A DNA stretch of 64,000 nt from Nocardia panacis (GTDB lineage Bacteria > Actinomycetota > Actinomycetes > Mycobacteriales > Mycobacteriaceae). Below the pieces are notes generated by a model. The model made no database searches, was not told the DNA's origin, and saw only the letters and a program-made list of their open reading frames with translations. The translations under genes and the position numbers were made by a program. Below, piece after piece: positions 14,256-22,372 of the stretch. Position 1 is the first letter of the stretch. Every line of letters starts with the position of its first letter. The stretch is taken from contig NZ_QZFU01000033.1 of the NCBI RefSeq assembly GCF_003598715.1, positions 1 through 64,000 of the forward strand, read 5' to 3'.

Positions 14256-15947
14256 GTGCGGGTGCATTCGACGACCCAGGTGAATGATTCGCATACTGAG
14301 GCGAGTTGGGTTCAGCGCGTGGCTGATGCTGCGGTCGAGCACGCCCGAAAATCGTCTTCGGCTTCGATTGTGTGCGCTTCGGGAATCAGCCCGAGTGGGC
14401 CGATCCACCTGGGGAATCTACGCGAGGTGATGACGGCGCACCTGGTGGCGGAAGAAATCAAAGCGCGCGGTATTGAGGCGGTGCACGTGCACAGCTGGGA
14501 TGACTACGACCGCCTCCGCAAGGTACCCGCCGGGCTGCCCGAGGAATGGGCGCGATACATCGGGATGCCCTTGGCGTCCGTCCCCGATCCATACGGCCGC
14601 GCCGATTCGTACGCCACGCATTTCATCGACCAATTTATCGCAGCCGTGCGGCGTCTCGGTGTCGAGATGCGCGAGGTCCGTCAGTCTCAGCAATACCCGG
14701 CGGGGGCCTACAACGCGTCGATCCGGCACGCGATGGACTCTCGTGGTCGGATCTTCGACATCTTGGAGCAGTTCCAGACCGAGGGCCGCCATGAGACATC
14801 GATAGAGGAGCGGCGCGCAGCGTACTTCCCGTTCAAGCCGTACTGCGAGGTGTGTGGGAAGGACGTCACCGAGGTCACCGGTTGGGCCGGGGATTGGGTG
14901 TCCTATGAGTGCCGGTGCGGTCACCGCGGTTCGATGAGTTTGGCCGATGGGGCGCGGATCTCGGGCAAGCTGGTGTGGAAGGTCGATTGGCCGATGCGGT
15001 GGGCGTTCGAGCGGGTGGCGTTCGAGCCCGCCGGAGAGGACCACCACGCCCCGAGCAGCAGTTTCGCATCAGGCAAGGTGCTGGTGCGCGACATCTTCGG
15101 CAGTGCGGCCCCCAGCACCACCGTGTATTCGTTCGTCCGCGTCGCCGGAGGCGGCGCGAAGCTGTCCAGTTCCGCTGGAGGAGCGGCCACCCCGGACACG
15201 GCGCTGGATATCCTGGAGCCTGCCATGGTGCGCTGGCTCTACGCCCGGCGGCTGCCGTCCAACTCGTTCACCATTGACCTGGCCCCGTCCGCCGTGCTGC
15301 GCCTGTACGACGAATGGGACCGGTTCTCCGCCCGCACCGCCGCCGGTGACGCCTCCCCGGTCGAAGCCCACCTGCATCAGATGAGCGTCCGTACTTCAGC
15401 GGGTCCGGTCGAATCGTCCGCCCGGCCTGTCCCTTTCCGGCTGCTGGCCTCGGTCGCCGATATCACCGCGAGCAACGCCGAGCAGATGGAACGCCTTGTG
15501 CGCCAACAGCTCACCGCCGATGGTGCCGTAGACCTGCCCGACGACGCCGCGCTACTCACCGAACTCGAACCGCGTTTGAACAACGCTATCCACTATGCGA
15601 AGTCGCTGCCCGAGGCCGACCGCACGGTGATCCGGGCGACGTTCAACGCCGAGGCATGGGCGCAACTGGACGAGCATACCCGTGACGGCGTGCAGATGCT
15701 CGTTGAGCGCATGACCGGCGCGTGGACGCTCGAGGAGTTGACGACGACGGTCTACGCGGTACCGAAGCTCATGCACGGGTTGCCCGCCGATGCCGCGCCG
15801 ACGCCGGAGCTGAAGAAGGCGCAGCGCGCGTTCTTCCAGGCCCTCTACCGACTGCTGTGCTCGCGCGATACTGGTCCCCGGCTCCCGACGCTGCTGTTGT
15901 CGATCGGGCCGGAGAAGGCCCGGACGCTGTTGGTCCCGCCCGCGTAG
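14256..15947 (+). CDS. lysK: Class I lysyl-tRNA synthetase
   Basis: A 563-residue class I (archaeal-type) LysRS that charges tRNA-Lys. The Rossmann-fold HIGH equivalent is SGPIHLGN (about residues 47-54), the KMSKS equivalent is KLSSSAG (about 305), and a zinc knuckle (CEVCGKD...CRCGH) lies between. Length and domain order are complete, with a C-terminal helical anticodon-binding region. The GTG at 14256 is used; a GTG at 14280 is an alternative, and neither has a strong ribosome-binding site. Most Nocardia rely on class II LysRS (family knowledge), so this copy is extra. It faces the RiPP operon across a shared terminator, suggesting self-resistance or a substrate-supply role. Confidence 0.92.
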   Translation: MRVHSTTQVNDSHTEASWVQRVADAAVEHARKSSSASIVCASGISPSGPIHLGNLREVMTAHLVAEEIKARGIEAVHVHSWDDYDRLRKVPAGLPEEWARYIGMPLASVPDPYGRADSYATHFIDQFIAAVRRLGVEMREVRQSQQYPAGAYNASIRHAMDSRGRIFDILEQFQTEGRHETSIEERRAAYFPFKPYCEVCGKDVTEVTGWAGDWVSYECRCGHRGSMSLADGARISGKLVWKVDWPMRWAFERVAFEPAGEDHHAPSSSFASGKVLVRDIFGSAAPSTTVYSFVRVAGGGAKLSSSAGGAATPDTALDILEPAMVRWLYARRLPSNSFTIDLAPSAVLRLYDEWDRFSARTAAGDASPVEAHLHQMSVRTSAGPVESSARPVPFRLLASVADITASNAEQMERLVRQQLTADGAVDLPDDAALLTELEPRLNNAIHYAKSLPEADRTVIRATFNAEAWAQLDEHTRDGVQMLVERMTGAWTLEELTTTVYAVPKLMHGLPADAAPTPELKKAQRAFFQALYRLLCSRDTGPRLPTLLLSIGPEKARTLLVPPA

Positions 15948-15960
15948 TGGTACGCGGGAT

Positions 15961-15985
15961 CCAGCCGCCGGATTCCGGCGGCTGG
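15961..15985. terminator. Bidirectional terminator between LysRS and RiPP operon
   Basis: CCAGCCGCCGG pairs perfectly with CCGGCGGCTGG around ATT. It lies between the converging stops at 15947 and 15990 and can serve both strands. Confidence 0.8.
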
Positions 15986-15989
15986 TCGG

Positions 15990-16262
15990 TCAGGCCGCGT
16001 CGAGCAGGCCCGTGGCCCGCATCCGGGTAACGAACTCGGCCACCGCCTCGCCATCAACGGGGCGGTCGCCGTGGTGGGCGGTTAGTTCGCGGGCGATCTC
16101 GGCACAGCTGCGGGTGCCGTCGCAGCGCTGCATCACCTCATAGCCGAGTTCGTCCACCACGGCGACCTCACCGTCTCCGGCGGGCACCAGCACCCAGACA
16201 TCACCGGTTCGTTTCACCGATGCCGCAACGGCTTTCGGGCGATCTACCATGCTCGTGGTCAT
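15990..16262 (-). CDS. PqqD-family RiPP recognition element protein
   Basis: 90 residues from the ATG at 16262 (MTTSMVDRPKAVAASVKR). The winged-helix RRE pattern is clear: a VWVLVPAGDGEVAVVDELG beta-hairpin, YEVMQRCDGTRSCAEIARELT helices and a final MRATGLL. Such proteins bind the leader of a precursor peptide and present it to tailoring enzymes. The start overlaps the stop of the cyclase-like gene by 4 bases (ATGA), so translation is coupled. It is the last gene of the operon. Confidence 0.85.
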   Translation of the reverse strand: MTTSMVDRPKAVAASVKRTGDVWVLVPAGDGEVAVVDELGYEVMQRCDGTRSCAEIARELTAHHGDRPVDGEAVAEFVTRMRATGLLDAA

Positions 16263-18058
16263 TGCGATTCTCCTACGTGTTCGAGCCAGGAATTGACCGC
16301 GACCGTCGCCCACAGCGCGGGTCCGTGGTCGTGCTGGCCTGCCAGGTAGTCATCAAGAGCGGCCGCGAGCTTGTCCCCGTCGATCACCGCCCGATCCACC
16401 AGCGGACCACCGGCGGCCACCGTGCGGATACTGCTCGCGGCCCGCGTCAGCCCGGCGTGCATCAGCACCCGCGCATCGGCCTTGTCCCGGCGCGCGGCCA
16501 CCGCCGCGGGCAGCTCGGCGGCGAGCGCGTCCCGCAGCACCACCTTTTCGATTCCGTGTTCGCGCAACATCTCCGGCGGCAGAGCCCACGTCAACGCGGC
16601 AAGGTCGGGGTCGAGGAATGGATAGGTGACCCGCACGCCCGCGCGGCGCGCGGTGTCTTCCCACCAGCCGCCGCAGTGCACGCGCCCGGCCGCGCCTGCC
16701 TCACCGATCAGCGCCCGCGAATAGGCGGTAGTGAACTGGCCCGGCTCGCTCAGCGTCGGGTAGCCGTCGGCGATCCGGTCCACCAGCCCGCACGCACTGA
16801 TGTAGGTCTGGGACAGCCACGGCGGGATATCGCCGAGGGCCCGCATAACCCGTGTTCCGCGCCGCTCGTAATCCCCGGCGATCAGGCCATCGACAACCCG
16901 CGCCGCGCCCGCCGGATCGGGAAAGGTCACCAGCTCGGCCCGCGCGCCGTCGGTGTCCCCATTGACCCGCCGATCGGCCACGGTGAACACCTGCCCGAGC
17001 AGCAGTTCGTCACCGCCCTCGCCCGCGACCACCGACCCCACCGGATCGGGATCAGCCGCGATCCGGCGCAGCATGGCCCAGTTCCGCCCGGCGTAGGTCC
17101 ACGCCTCCGGCTCATCGCCGAACGGGTACTCGGCCGCCAGCGGCAGCAACGTGTCGGCGGCCAGCCGATCCACCGGAATACCCGTGGCCCGCTCGACCGC
17201 ATCGACGTACCGCCGTTCGTCGCACGCGGCCAGTTCTCCGGCGCTATAGGTCAGCGCGAACGCTCGCGGCCGCCGATGCAGCCCGCCGGCCATTGCAGCG
17301 GCGGCCAGCGATGCCGAGTCGATCCCGCCCGAGAGCAACACCGCGTCCGTGGGACTGCTACACCGCTGCATCGCGGTCAGCAGCCGCGCACGGAACTCGG
17401 CCACCAGCTCGCCGCGAGCGAGCCCGGTCACCTGCTCGGCGTCGATCTGCGCCGTTCGGTGCAGGCTGGCCGCGCCGTCGCGCACGATCAGCGCATGGCC
17501 AGGCGGCACCCGGCGCACCCCAGCCCACGCGGACCCGGCCGGATCGCACATCGACGGCACCAGGAACGGCGCAAGGCCCATCGCATCCACCGCAATTCCG
17601 GAGTTCGCGGCGCGCAGTCCGCGAATCTGCGACGCCACCAGTACCGATCCGTGGCTGGCGAAGTAGAACAGCGGCCGCGCCGACATCGGCGACCGATACA
17701 CCACCGTCCACCGCTGTTCCCGCGACGCCACAACGCAATGCGCATCCCCGGCGACGGTGCTCAACTTCGCCGCAATCGTCTCCGGCGCGGCCGCGCCATC
17801 GAGTTCGCCGAGCCCGACCTTCATCCGACGATGCACCCATGCCGGGGCGGACACCGCCGCCAGCAGGTCACCGCCAGTGAACGTGTACACGCTCCCCGCC
17901 GCTGTTCTGCCGTCGTCGGCCCCCGCCGCCACAGACACAGCCGGAAAACCCGCGTGCGCCCATGCCGCGGACCGGTCAGCCATGGCGGCCGCCATCAGCT
18001 TCGTATCAGCCCGCGCGTCGCGGCCGGGGGCCACCTGCGCCAGCGCTACCGATGACAC
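16259..18058 (-). CDS. Asparagine synthetase-like RiPP amide-forming enzyme
   Basis: 599 residues. The C-terminal synthetase domain carries the ATP-pyrophosphatase PP-loop LLSGGIDSASLAAAA (about residues 240-254) plus GEGGDELLLG and YPFLDPDLAAL, all standard for asparagine synthetase B and lasso cyclases. The N-terminal glutaminase-like domain lacks the catalytic Cys2 (it starts MSSVALAQ), so ammonia is not the expected nucleophile; amide or isopeptide bond formation on a peptide is more likely. It overlaps the radical SAM gene upstream by 13 bases and the PqqD gene downstream by 4. Confidence 0.85.
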   Translation of the reverse strand: MSSVALAQVAPGRDARADTKLMAAAMADRSAAWAHAGFPAVSVAAGADDGRTAAGSVYTFTGGDLLAAVSAPAWVHRRMKVGLGELDGAAAPETIAAKLSTVAGDAHCVVASREQRWTVVYRSPMSARPLFYFASHGSVLVASQIRGLRAANSGIAVDAMGLAPFLVPSMCDPAGSAWAGVRRVPPGHALIVRDGAASLHRTAQIDAEQVTGLARGELVAEFRARLLTAMQRCSSPTDAVLLSGGIDSASLAAAAMAGGLHRRPRAFALTYSAGELAACDERRYVDAVERATGIPVDRLAADTLLPLAAEYPFGDEPEAWTYAGRNWAMLRRIAADPDPVGSVVAGEGGDELLLGQVFTVADRRVNGDTDGARAELVTFPDPAGAARVVDGLIAGDYERRGTRVMRALGDIPPWLSQTYISACGLVDRIADGYPTLSEPGQFTTAYSRALIGEAGAAGRVHCGGWWEDTARRAGVRVTYPFLDPDLAALTWALPPEMLREHGIEKVVLRDALAAELPAAVAARRDKADARVLMHAGLTRAASSIRTVAAGGPLVDRAVIDGDKLAAALDDYLAGQHDHGPALWATVAVNSWLEHVGESQ

Positions 18059-19056
18059 CGAGCTACCTCCTCATCCTGGGCCACATGCAGAACCCCCGAC
18101 AGGGCCACCAGCCGCAGCGCTTCACGGTCGAGTTCGCCGCGCAGCTCCGACACCGCTTCCTCGTCGTCGGTGATCGCGCGACACAACGAGCACATCGAAG
18201 AATCGCGAAGATTCCGCGAAACCCGTTGTCTCGCCTCGGAGCTGAGCCGATCGAACAGCGCTCGCGGCCCCCGGGTGTGTATCGAATTGATGATCGGATC
18301 AACCGAGGCCGCCGCGAGCGCGCTGCCCGCCTGCGCCGCCGAGTCGATCGACAGCCGCAACGGCGAGTGCACCGTGGCGCCTCGAGCTGGGCCGCAGCAG
18401 GTGTAGAAATCGACCTCCGGAGTCAGGATCGGTCGCCCGACCACCCCGCACGGTCCCGTCGGCACATCGGCCATGTCCGCGTCCCGCCGCCGCGCCAAGG
18501 CCGCACCCCGACCGAAGGGGAGCACTTCGGCTGTCTCCAGCCGGGCACCGTAGCGTACGGCGGCGGACTCGGCGATCCCGTGCGCTTCGTCCCCGCCCGT
18601 GCCGCAGTACTGAACGACCAGTTCCATCCGGGTCGGTGCCGCCGCCTCCAGGAGGTGATGCAGCGTGCCCGCGCCGACGAACCGCGCCGTCTTCTGGGTC
18701 AGATGGAACTGGTCGAAGCTGACCGCAAGCTTGTCGAGGCCGGCGGCCACCAGCTCGGCGACGACCGCTGCGGCTTTCGCCGGTGTGCGCGCCCAATAGC
18801 CGCTGGTAACCATGGACGACCGCAGCCCGAGGTCATGGGTCAATCGGATCGTCGCCAATGCCAAATCGGGACGGAGCATCGGTTCGCCGCCGGTGACGCA
18901 TACCCCGTCCACGTATGTAGCCGCGCTGCGTACCGCACCCTCGATCTGCTCCCACGACAAGTCACCCCGCGAACGGGGTGACGAGTCGGTGATGCAGTGA
19001 TCGCAGGTGAGTGGGCAGGCATTCGTCAGGTGAATCCCGAGCGTGTTGTATCGCAT
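18046..19056 (-). CDS. Radical SAM peptide-modifying enzyme
   Basis: 336 residues. The CX3CX2C cluster motif (C14, C18, C21 in NACPLTCDHC) binds the radical SAM iron-sulfur cluster; VTGGEPML is the GGE SAM-binding motif. C-terminal cysteines (GPCGVVGRP, FYTCCGPA, MCSLC) suggest an auxiliary cluster of SPASM or twitch type. Together with the adjacent PqqD protein this fits post-translational modification of a ribosomal peptide. Its start lies 18 bases after the precursor gene, so the two form one transcript. Confidence 0.88.
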   Translation of the reverse strand: MRYNTLGIHLTNACPLTCDHCITDSSPRSRGDLSWEQIEGAVRSAATYVDGVCVTGGEPMLRPDLALATIRLTHDLGLRSSMVTSGYWARTPAKAAAVVAELVAAGLDKLAVSFDQFHLTQKTARFVGAGTLHHLLEAAAPTRMELVVQYCGTGGDEAHGIAESAAVRYGARLETAEVLPFGRGAALARRRDADMADVPTGPCGVVGRPILTPEVDFYTCCGPARGATVHSPLRLSIDSAAQAGSALAAASVDPIINSIHTRGPRALFDRLSSEARQRVSRNLRDSSMCSLCRAITDDEEAVSELRGELDREALRLVALSGVLHVAQDEEVARCHR

Positions 19057-19074
19057 CCCACACCCCGCGCGAAC

Positions 19075-19230
19075 TCAGCTGCTCTGAGAAGAATGGATGT
19101 GCGGAGTGATCGTCTCCGGAAGATCATCCACCAGCTCGGATTTCGGGAACGTCGCCAACACGGTGGGCCGCATCGCCTTCCCGGAACTACTCCGACGATC
19201 CAGTGCCGCCCTTGGTGAGTCGACTGTCAT
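19075..19230 (-). CDS. Candidate RiPP precursor peptide, 51 residues
   Basis: A short gene with a strong ribosome-binding site (AAGGAGAGG, 5 bases before the ATG). The product begins MTVDSPRAALDRRSSSGKAM, then RPTVLATFPKSELV, DDLPETI and ends TPHIHSSQSS. The PTVLxxFPKSEL part resembles leader segments recognised by PqqD-type domains; the Thr/Ser/His-rich tail or the acidic VDDLPE stretch would be the modified core. It is immediately upstream of the radical SAM gene, where precursors sit. It has no cysteine and fits no precursor family I know. A possible promoter (TTGACA about 70 bases upstream) lies in the AT-rich 19231-19330 segment. Confidence 0.7.
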   Translation of the reverse strand: MTVDSPRAALDRRSSSGKAMRPTVLATFPKSELVDDLPETITPHIHSSQSS

Positions 19231-19407
19231 GATGCCTCTCCTTGTCTATCAATACATTTCGGACTTCAACAGTGTCATGCGTCACATCGAATGGTGTCAA
19301 TATCGAAAGATGTTGTGGGACTTGATATTTGAAACAAATCGAGCACGTGTCGATGCCGCGTCGCGGCCCTCCTGTGAAGTAGGCCGCAGCGCGGACACTC
19401 GATCCGA

Positions 19408-19743
19408 TCATGCGGTGTGAGGTTGGGTGTCGACGCTCCTCCCTGCTGTGTGGCCCGGTGCCGTGTTGGTTCCGGTGCGGCGGATCGGGTAGGCGTAGGG
19501 GCGTCGCCTGGCGGTCGGGTCGGTCACGTAGGCGTTGGTCCAGTCCTCAAGTTCCCGCTTGTTCGCATTCGTTTTCCTTTGCTCTTCGTAATAATCTGCG
19601 TCACAACATGTTTCACAGTTCGCTGATGTCATCTCGATTCGCGGGGCTTCGTGCGGTCCCCGCCACCGCACGGGCGATACCCGCTCCCACGCGGCGATCA
19701 CCACGACGCCGGTCGCCACCGTGACAGCGTCTATCCAGGTCAC
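19408..19743 (-). CDS. Membrane-anchored hypothetical protein, sixth gene of coupled chain
   Basis: 111 residues from a GTG at 19743 that overlaps the previous stop (GTGA). One hydrophobic segment (AVTVATGVVVIAAW, residues 5-18) is followed by a polar domain with a cysteine cluster (NCETCCDADYY) and a basic tail. A longer frame exists to 19815 but the overlap start matches the pattern of the whole chain. No family recognised. Confidence 0.6.
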   Translation of the reverse strand: MTWIDAVTVATGVVVIAAWERVSPVRWRGPHEAPRIEMTSANCETCCDADYYEEQRKTNANKRELEDWTNAYVTDPTARRRPYAYPIRRTGTNTAPGHTAGRSVDTQPHTA

Positions 19744-19865
19744 AGCTTGTCCCAACCCTCGTCGGTGCCGGAGTCGTCTCCGTGCACCTGTCGCCAGTAC
19801 CGCCATAGCTGCCACACGAAAGCGGTGGCCGGGTAAATCGCCGCCGCGAGGAGGCCCCAGGTCAC
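19740..19865 (-). CDS. Tiny membrane protein, 41 residues
   Basis: GTG at 19865 overlaps the stop of the gene upstream, and its own stop at 19740 overlaps the next GTG. The product is one hydrophobic helix (TWGLLAAAIYPATAFVWQLW) followed by a short charged tail (VHGDDSGTDEGWDKL). Overlaps at both ends and the balanced topology argue it is real despite its size. Confidence 0.6.
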   Translation of the reverse strand: MTWGLLAAAIYPATAFVWQLWRYWRQVHGDDSGTDEGWDKL

Positions 19866-20185
19866 GATGCCGCCTGTTCGGGTTCGAGCCGCGTGAACGT
19901 GGTTTTCGGCTCCATCACCAGCACATCGGCCAGGCGCAGCAGCGCCTCGGGCGGTCGACCGTCTACGAAATGCTCGAGGCTGGGCACGATCACGGCGGGT
20001 ACGCCGGTATTGGCGACCTGGGCGATCAGGTCGTTCTCTGCCGTGAGCGGATCGGAAACCGCCATTGTTTTGGTGTAGCTGTGCCTGAAATCTCCTGCGG
20101 CGCTCCGTATTCGGATCTCTGTCGCTTGCTGATGGATACCGGCGATGTCGCGGCGTAGATACCCCAGCACGTCTGGGCGGGTCAC
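19862..20185 (-). CDS. Hypothetical protein, 107 residues
   Basis: Starts with GTG at 20185 (TRPDVLGYLRRDIAGIHQQA), preceded by GGAGG at 7 bases and overlapping the previous stop as GTGA. It is amphipathic helix followed by mixed alpha/beta (TGVPAVIVPSLEHFVDGRPP). No family recognised. A longer frame to 20299 has no support. Confidence 0.6.
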   Translation of the reverse strand: MTRPDVLGYLRRDIAGIHQQATEIRIRSAAGDFRHSYTKTMAVSDPLTAENDLIAQVANTGVPAVIVPSLEHFVDGRPPEALLRLADVLVMEPKTTFTRLEPEQAAS

Positions 20186-20313
20186 AGCTTCGCCTCCAGT
20201 TCCGCGTATTCGTTGATCAGTTGGCGCAATCCGTCCACGACCGGCTGCGTCAGGGACAAGTACCTGCCGACTGCGGTCGGGTCGAATCCCTCGCCCCACA
20301 CAAGGTCATTCAT
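20182..20313 (-). CDS. Small hypothetical protein, 43 residues
   Basis: ATG at 20313 with AGGAGG at 7 bases and an ATGA overlap with the previous stop. The product MNDLVWGEGFDPTAVGRYLS onward ends in a helix (INEYAELEAKL). It is likely an accessory of the coupled chain; function unknown. Confidence 0.6.
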   Translation of the reverse strand: MNDLVWGEGFDPTAVGRYLSLTQPVVDGLRQLINEYAELEAKL

Positions 20314-20483
20314 GCCTGCGCCTCCTGCGCGACCGCCGCGAGCGTTTCCTCCGTGGGACTTGCGTCCCGCAGGTATTCGACCCACTTGGGGGGCGGCTGA
20401 TGCTTTGCCCCGGTATCGAGCGCGCGGTGAATGTGCGTACCCGGAATGCGTTCCGGTACTGCCGGTTTCAGCTCATCAGACAC
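20310..20483 (-). CDS. Small hypothetical protein, 57 residues
   Basis: GTG at 20483 lies inside the last codons of the upstream gene (8-base overlap) and its stop overlaps the next ATG. The product starts MSDELKPAVPERIPGTHIHR and includes PPPKWVEYLRDA, polar and probably soluble. Function unknown. Confidence 0.55.
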   Translation of the reverse strand: MSDELKPAVPERIPGTHIHRALDTGAKHQPPPKWVEYLRDASPTEETLAAVAQEAQA

Positions 20484-20931
20484 CGGCCACCGCCAGGCCC
20501 GCGCAGTCGCCTATCGCCGCCAGCACATCCGCCCCGGACGGCAGGTAGGCGTCCTGCGGCCAATCCACCCACGTCCACCGCTCGACACCGAGCGCGGGAC
20601 TCGGCAATGCCACCTCGACATCGGTATCGAGCACGTCCCCGTTGACTGGGTGCAGCCATTCCTGTACCCCGGTGCGGTCGTCAATGTCGTTCCGTACGAG
20701 GAAGATCCGGCGTCCGGTCGCGGGATGCATTACTACCGGCACGAGCACCCCGTGCCAATAGTCCAGCCGCGCCGCGACCTGCCCGCCGAGCACACCGGGA
20801 ACGCCGATTGCCCCGAGTTGGGGCGATGTACGTACGGTGATTCGGCCCGTGGCGGCGTACAGGACTGTGGGGAGTCCAACCACTTCCCGGTAGTAGCGGA
20901 TGCGCGCAAGCAACGCGTTTCGGATTGCCAT
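20476..20931 (-). CDS. Hypothetical protein, first gene of six-gene coupled chain
   Basis: 151 residues beginning MAIRNALLARIRYYREVVGL. The YWHGVLVPVVMHPATGRRIF and LGVERWTWVDWPQDAYLPSG segments look like a beta-rich domain; similarity to a primase-polymerase fold is possible but I see no catalytic motif. It is transcribed divergently from the XRE-TPR regulator across a 220-base region with three AGGGACA half-sites, so that regulator probably controls the chain. Confidence 0.65.
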   Translation of the reverse strand: MAIRNALLARIRYYREVVGLPTVLYAATGRITVRTSPQLGAIGVPGVLGGQVAARLDYWHGVLVPVVMHPATGRRIFLVRNDIDDRTGVQEWLHPVNGDVLDTDVEVALPSPALGVERWTWVDWPQDAYLPSGADVLAAIGDCAGLAVAGV

Positions 20932-21073
20932 CGATAGACCTCAATCGGCTTGTTGAGTCGGTCGGAGCCGCCTGCCCGCGCGCTGGTCGGGTCATTTGGC
21001 ACCTCAACCCCTGTGGCGTGATGAGGTGCCCCCTGCTCGCCCGATGGCTGCCTGGTAGTGCGGCGTTGTTCAA

Positions 21074-21120
21074 CTGTCCCTGTCGGCAAGGGACAGGAAG
21101 GACAACGAAGGGACAGGAAG
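21074..21120. promoter_or_regulatory. Divergent operator region with AGGGACAG half-sites
   Basis: CTGTCCCT (21074-21081) and AGGGACAG (21089-21096) form an inverted repeat with a 7-bp spacer. A further AGGGACAG at 21109-21116 lies exactly 20 bp from the second, within a 13-bp direct repeat AAGGGACAGGAAG (21088-21100, 21108-21120). This is two turns of DNA apart, as expected for cooperative binding. It lies between the regulator start at 21153 and the divergent chain start at 20931. Confidence 0.75.
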
Positions 21121-21152
21121 ACATCCCAGCTCAGAACCCTTACCCTCGAACC

Positions 21153-22331
21153 ATGGGCGAGCACGTGGGACAGCGCATCGCGGCCGAGCGCAAGATTGCC
21201 GGTCTGAGTCAGCGGCAATTGGCCGACCGAGCCGCCTACTCGCTGTCGATGGTGAAAGCCGTTGAGCAGGGACGCGAACCCGCTTCGCCTGGATTCATTT
21301 CGGCAGCGGCCAAGGCGCTCAGAGTTGATGCCGACCGTTTGCAGGGCACTCCTTATGTCGAGACCCTGGAAGAGGGGGGACCTATAGAGGGGCTGGTTGA
21401 GCTTCGCGCGATACTGGCAGAAGGGTCCTTCGTTCTGCCGACCGAACCGCCTGCCGCAACCGAGTTGGCCGCCTCGCTCGCCGCCGCCGAGAATGCGTTG
21501 CGACGGGACAAAACCCGCCAGGCTCTAGCCCTGCTGCCTCTCCTGATTCGTCAGTTGCACGGAGCTATTCATGCGGCCCGTGACGACGAACAGCGTGTCG
21601 CCGCTTATCGGATGCTCTGCGCGGCGTACATCGTCGCCGAGGGGGCGTGCGTTCGTCTCGGCTATTCGTCCATGACGGCGTTGGTCCTTGACCGGCTCGA
21701 CTCGGCGGCGCAGAACGCCAACGATCCCGGATATCTGGTGCGCAGCCTGATGAAGCGGTCCCGGCTGCTGATGGCGCACGACTCGACCGATGTTGCGATG
21801 GCGTTGGTAGATCGTGGGCTAGCCATGGCTGCGGGCGGGAGTGATGCGGAGCTGGTACTTCGTGGATACGGATACCTGCGCGGCGCGATCGTGTCGGCGC
21901 GCGGGCGACGACTCGACCGCGCGAACGAATATTTGACCGAAGCCCGCGCCATCGCGTCACCAATGCGAAGCGAAAGCAACCTGTACACAACCGATTTCGG
22001 CCCCGGCAATGTCGAGATCCACGCGTGCGCGGTCGAACTGGAAGCGGGAGACCCAGGAAAAGCAGCCCGTGACGGAGCCGCCCTGGCGCTGCCGAGCGAC
22101 GTGCCCGCGCCCAGAGCGGGCCATCACTGGCAGGACAACGCGCGGGCATGGCTGATGACCGGCAAGCCCGACAAGGCGCTCATCGCGCTCAACAAGGCCC
22201 GCACGGTCGCACCGCAGCAGACCCGCCTACACCCGTCCGTCCGCGAGACCGTCCACGGTATCGCGCAGGCGCAGCGGCGCCAGTCCGACAGCTTGCTGGG
22301 GTTCGCCACCTGGCTGGGGGCCGCGCTGTAG
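21153..22331 (+). CDS. XRE-family regulator with TPR-like domain
   Basis: 392 residues. An N-terminal helix-turn-helix (AGLSQRQLADRAAYSLSMVK, residues about 17-36) is followed by a long helical region with tetratricopeptide-like repeats (AYRMLCAAYIVAEGA, LRGYGYLRGAIVSARGRRLD). This architecture is common in actinomycete regulators of mobile and secondary-metabolism genes. The ATG at 21153 is chosen because the helix-turn-helix starts soon after; the open frame runs further upstream through the operator. It faces the six-gene chain and is its likely repressor or activator. Confidence 0.8.
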   Translation: MGEHVGQRIAAERKIAGLSQRQLADRAAYSLSMVKAVEQGREPASPGFISAAAKALRVDADRLQGTPYVETLEEGGPIEGLVELRAILAEGSFVLPTEPPAATELAASLAAAENALRRDKTRQALALLPLLIRQLHGAIHAARDDEQRVAAYRMLCAAYIVAEGACVRLGYSSMTALVLDRLDSAAQNANDPGYLVRSLMKRSRLLMAHDSTDVAMALVDRGLAMAAGGSDAELVLRGYGYLRGAIVSARGRRLDRANEYLTEARAIASPMRSESNLYTTDFGPGNVEIHACAVELEAGDPGKAARDGAALALPSDVPAPRAGHHWQDNARAWLMTGKPDKALIALNKARTVAPQQTRLHPSVRETVHGIAQAQRRQSDSLLGFATWLGAAL

Positions 22332-22372
22332 CCATCGTGACCGTGTGAACGGGAATCGGGAGAATTGATACA

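Noticed and set aside
16220..18055. 611-codon plus-strand open frame opposite the asparagine-synthetase-like gene
   Set aside because: Arginine/histidine/proline-rich shadow with no family signal; the minus strand carries clear catalytic motifs.
15990..19230. Calling the cluster a lasso peptide locus
   Set aside because: No B2 transglutaminase-like protease, no recognisable lasso leader/core with the expected ring residues, and a radical SAM enzyme is present instead.
19187..19411. 74-codon minus frame overlapping the RiPP precursor
   Set aside because: The precursor gene at 19075-19230 has a strong ribosome-binding site in another frame; this one has none and crosses the promoter region.
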